From: Gongronella butleri
Lineage: Eukaryota; Mucoromycota; Mucoromycetes; Mucorales; Cunninghamellaceae
Length of the DNA stretch: 64,000 nt
Assembly: GCA_025201375.1 (NCBI GenBank)
Contig: JAIWZP010000083.1
Location: 32,664-96,663 of the forward strand
Reading direction: 5' to 3'
Position numbers and translations under genes: made by a program. A model generated the notes under the pieces. That model made no database searches and was not told the origin of the DNA. It worked only from the letters and a program-made list of their open reading frames with translations. This document shows positions 60,353 to 64,000 of this stretch, piece by piece. Position 1 is the first letter of the stretch. Each line of letters opens with the position of its first letter.

Positions 60353-60664
60353 TTGGTTACATTTTTCAGGGTGCTTGTTTGTCGCGTGACATGCATAAAA
60401 ATGAAGATTAGTTTGGCGTTTCAGAAGAAAATCATTTTTCGAGCGTTTTTTATTGCCTTTGGTCGTTTGTCAATGAGTTCACCATTTAAAAGGAATCAGC
60501 TGGTAAGACCAGCGACTCCGCCGTGTTCTCGTTCAAAAGAGCCCACTCTTGTGGCGCTACAACATTTAGATGGCGCACTACGACCATTTTCGAAACTCAC
60601 GGATTTTCCCAGGGGCACAGTCATGGATTGGAAAATGGAAAAATTTGAGGCCATCTTACCATAA
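60353..60664 (+). other. Short open frame related to the 22140-22300 relic
   Basis: An open frame of about 100 residues with a basic, hydrophobic N-terminal part. The segment EPTLVALQHLDGALRPF through FPRGTVMDWKMEK is similar to a decayed sequence at 22140-22300. It is the better preserved of the two, but with no domain, no splice partners and no promoter it is more likely a repeat-derived fragment than a working gene. Confidence 0.35.
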
Positions 60665-60985
60665 GGGGGTACCATTTAGAATACAAGGCGGATTTTGAAA
60701 CCCGTCGTAAGTGGCCCACCTGAATAGGTTTCAGCTCTTCTTGGAACCTTTGCACCACTCTTTCCGTCCTGACCTCCCCACACCTTCCCTCCCATTGGTC
60801 CACAGCTCCGCCGGACCGCCATACCCCGATGAGCCCGCACCCCAAGGTGCCACTGCCTCCTTTTATTGCTGTCCCCTTTTGTATCTCCGGCCACGACAAT
60901 GAAACGCGTTTTTTTTTTTTTTTGTGTTTCTCTCTCTTTCTCTCTTTCTTGTTCTTGTTTTTTTTTTTTTTTTTTGTTCATCATC

Positions 60986-61893
60986 ATGATTCAAATGAAT
61001 GTCGACGAAATCATGTTTACGTTGCAGAAAAACATCGAATTGCCTGCTAAATTCTGGCAAGACTTCTCGCCCATTTTGGGGTCTACTGTGGAGGTGTTTG
61101 CTGAGCATTGCGAGGTCGCTGAAGGCGTCTTTGTTCTTGATCAGTTGGCAGCTGCTTTAGAAGGCGAGGAGGGCGATACAATTTCGCCAATGGCTTCTGG
61201 AAACCGTGGCAACAACCCATATAATGCCTATCAGGCTATGCGAAAGCGGAAGCGCTACTGTAATTTTTTTTTCAAAAGCAAATAATCATCCCACTAATAT
61301 CAATTATAGCATATTCCGCCACTGCCTATAGCCGCTTATCAAAGGCTGAAAAATGGAGCTATGTTTTACAATGGCAAGCGACTCAGCGGGACAGTATGAG
61401 CCTGCGCCGCAAGTACATCAACAGGGTAATAAAATGCCTCAGAGAATGTGTGTGCGGAGTCAACATCGTCTTTCTTGTAACGATTTCCTTTGCATTTTAT
61501 TCAATCTTATTTTATTTGACTCGATTTACTCGTAGAGACGAATTGTCATCAATAATGCAATGAAGGATATCAATTCCATGGGAGTAGAAGCATTTTTTTG
61601 CATGGCGTCTGGCAATGCAAGAAATGGCAGCAAGAAATTACACAAGCCTTTGATTGTGAGTGGGGGTAAATTACTGCTTCTCTCTTTTTTAAAGCTTGTA
61701 TTAACCAAAAAACATGTTCTTTTTGGCATTAGAGCACGCAAGAAGCTTTTTGGTGAAGATAATGGACTTGATGAAACCTGAGACAGGAGGCAAACGAGTC
61801 TCGCCACACATCGCGTTTGGACGCCATATCTACCACGCTGTGCTCGGAAAATCAAGTGAGCGTCAGTGAGCAAGGATGAACTCGCTTGAAATT

Positions 61894-61926
<33 letters not shown>

Positions 61927-62769
61927 AGGTGACCCTGTGGTGCCTGCGAAGCTCAAAGGGTCGTCAATGAAAGCGCGTGAAAAGATCAGAGGCCTGCTTG
62001 GTGAGTAATTCATTTTTAATGTTTCAAACTAATTCCATTGTATTTTTTAGAAAAAATTGACGTCAAGCACAACTTAATCCCTTGGCAGCGATTCTTTGTG
62101 GACCCTGTCGACCTTGGCCAGAATAAGGATCTCTATGTGCATAATTGGCCTGAGAGTGTCAGTTTTGCTGCTTGCGCGTCCGCCACATGGTCCCCAGACG
62201 ACAGACAGGCAATTTTGCGTGCAAACTTGAAAATATTTCGCATGGATCCAGACGCCCCTTTTGTGCGCCCCCAAATTGACCACGACGCGCCTGCCCCGCA
62301 AGACATGCCCGCCTCTGACCCTGCCCCTGCCCCGCTCCGCGACGCGCCTGCCCCACAAGACACGCCCGCTTCTGCCCCTGCCTCGCTCAATGACTCGCCG
62401 CAAGATGCGTCTGAAGCTGCCGATAACAACAGCGATGACATTCTTCTGGAAGATGGCCGAACGTTGCGGGATTGTCGATTCATGTTTGCGCATGAAAATC
62501 AAGAACACAATAAGTTCCAGTACTTTATCAATGATCCAACCAGCTTTTTCCCTCACCGGTTTCTTTGGAAAGACGCCACGCATGTCACAGAGGAGCAAAC
62601 CAGGAAAATCCGTGCCAAATACAAAAAGATGCATGGTATTCCGAAGAGAAGCTGCAAGCTTGTCACCACGAAAAGCCCTGCTCGCATCAAGAAGAAGAAG
62701 AAGAAGCGCGCCGCAAACGCCGCCGAGACACCTGCACGCAGGACCCGACCCCGACTTACTGCTGATTGA
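60986..62769 (+). CDS. Orphan 473-residue protein with Ala/Pro/Asp repeats
   Basis: Gene of unknown function with six phase-consistent exons: 60986-61259, 61310-61425, 61536-61655, 61735-61855, 61929-62000, 62051-62769. The N-terminal half appears globular (VDEIMFTLQKNIELPAKFW; KPETGGKRVSPHIAFGRH), then IPWQRFFVDPVDLGQNKDL. A Pro/Ala/Asp repeat region follows (about 310-350; APAPQDMPASDPA then APAPQDTPASAPA), then DCRFMFAHENQEHNKFQYF and a very basic C-terminus (KKKKKKRAANAAETPARRTR), a likely nuclear or nucleic-acid-binding tail. I recognise no family. Acceptor 61734 is the second of two adjacent AGs; the first would give a stop. A slightly later ATG (60995) is an equally possible start. Located at the edge of a repeat island, it may be lineage-specific. 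Confidence 0.6.
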
Positions 62770-62848
62770 TTTTTATACCTTGCTCTCATCAAATGCCTGT
62801 CTCTCGATATCAATTCTCTTCATTACCATCGTCACTTATTGCTTGTTC

Positions 62849-62900
<52 letters not shown>

Positions 62901-64000
62901 ATTACTGTAATTCCCACTTTCCTCTCCTCATTTCGTTTCAACTGTATAAACAACTGATTTTTTCGCGTGTTCACAATACATCACTGCGTTTTTTTTAATT
63001 GCATAACATCGCATCTTAACTTGATTTCAAGGGTAATTAAGACAGATTGTTATTGTGGATTTTGGACACAGGATGCCAAGTGCACCAAAAAATATGTAAT
63101 TGAAAAGGGCGAACTACGTTTTAAACCACGATGATGGGCTCCATCCTGTCTGCAAATGTCAAATGGATTCCTAGGAGAACCAGAAATGCGTGATGCGCCC
63201 CTCTTCCAAACGAAATCAGTTTCACAGGCGTACAGCAGCGAAAACGGGCAGAAAAAACAGCGAAAAACTGTAGTAAAATTTGTTTTTTTTTACCTCGATT
63301 TTTTCCCTCAGTTCATCAATACAGTAGGTGTTTTGTAATTTCCAAGACGCGTTCCAGTGGGAAGAGTGCAAAACTGTGAGCTCCGAATAGGTGTCAAATA
63401 TTGGCAGACGTCATCCATCAAACCATCATAGGAGTGCACTGCAATTCAAAATTTGACGTTGCGAGCTACAACAGGCCAAAATTGAAAATCAAGTTTCTCA
63501 AAATCGCGCCAAACTTGAAGACGAGAAGCCCAATGCAGAAACGGCGAAAGGTCAAAAGACAGCACTGTCCACGTCAGCGTTGTCAAGCAATGGACATTTT
63601 TAGATTGAACTTGCACGCTATCATATTGGCAGCGCAGGAACGCGTCCTAGGACCGCACTGACGCTTCCCTCAGCATGATGACGAGCGACTTGCGCGTTGG
63701 TTTGAAAATAACGAGGCTCCGATTGCATTGTTGGTGACACGAGTGACGACACGTCGAAAATTGAATGGAAAATTGGCAAAACATGACACGTTTTGACCGT
63801 GCTTTTGTTGCTCAAACCTGATCGTCGGATCTGGGTCAAAGATAATTTATTTTCAGTCATTTCTGCACGTTTCTTTTAGGAAAGCATTCGAAAAAAAAAA
63901 CGCGGTCCATCAGGCTGCTGTCGAAACTTGACGAAAAACACGAAACTTGCAGAATGTTGTTGTCACGAGCCAGCCCTGTTTCTCGCCGATTCACGCGTCA
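62770..64000. other. Terminal repeat-rich region with T49 tract
   Basis: No supported gene. A run of 49 T residues occupies 62850-62898. The rest is AT-rich decayed sequence; about 63475-63560 is a weak third copy of the repeat at 11105-11300/22660-22825. Confidence 0.55.

Overview
This is a 64-kb piece of a fungal nuclear genome. Almost every recognisable gene is interrupted by short spliceosomal introns of about 50 to 200 nt, genes are single transcription units on both strands, and the products are typical fungal housekeeping proteins: Gem1/Miro, a Pmp47-type peroxisomal carrier, an IQGAP-related RasGAP, trehalose-6-phosphate synthase, an Ulp2-type SUMO protease, eIF2B delta, mitochondrial bL32, bleomycin hydrolases, Prp38 and NPC1. 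The introns are distinctive: many start GT followed by a long poly(A) run and end with a long poly(T) run before AG, often with a GACGCGTC palindrome between. I think an early-diverging (Mucoromycota-like) fungus is plausible, but the sequence alone does not prove the lineage.

Layout. 1-2188: 3' part of GEM1. 2822-4027: Pmp47-like carrier. 4305-6527 (minus): RBM39-like splicing factor, divergent from a three-SH3 adaptor (6805-9193). 9545-10543: ribosomal protein eL8. 10.5-13.2 kb: gene-poor island with decayed repeats. 13238-14171: Vps68/TMEM50-type membrane protein. 14495-17414: IQGAP-related RasGAP. 17897-20777 (minus): trehalose-6-P synthase with a phosphatase-like domain. 20.8-25.9 kb: repeat island containing a gene for an unusual protein made of tandem helix-turn-helix units (23558-24580, minus). 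25947-28856: Ulp2-like protease. 29198-30342: Gfo/Idh/MocA oxidoreductase. 30.3-34.2 kb: repeat island with one tRNA-Glu(CTC). 34200-36193 (minus): eIF2B delta. 36396-36731: bL32m. 37824-38400: acidic orphan. 38591-40424 and 44924-47157: two bleomycin hydrolases pointing towards each other, with an F-box gene (42495-44243), a broken copy of its 3' end and a duplicated repeat segment between them. 47553-48158: putative secreted protein. 48728-50134: second F-box protein. 50236-51517 (minus): Prp38. 51.6-53.7 kb: mobile-element cluster (hairpin repeat, recombinase remnant, and a 748-bp element with two 278-bp inverted arms). 53786-57934 (minus): NPC1. 58629-60262: Trf4-like nucleotidyltransferase. 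60986-62769: 473-residue orphan. The remainder is decayed repeat.

The genes do not form one pathway. RNA processing is well represented (RBM39-like, Prp38, Trf4-like), as is membrane and organelle biology (GEM1, Pmp47, Vps68-like, NPC1). The window alternates between compact conserved genes and islands of diverged interspersed repeats. The most unusual items are the poly-HTH protein with its partly duplicated 3' end, the long palindromic element beside a tyrosine-recombinase remnant, and the self-complementary intron architecture. Exon coordinates are hand-derived from reading phase, splice dinucleotides and family alignment from memory; no database search was run.
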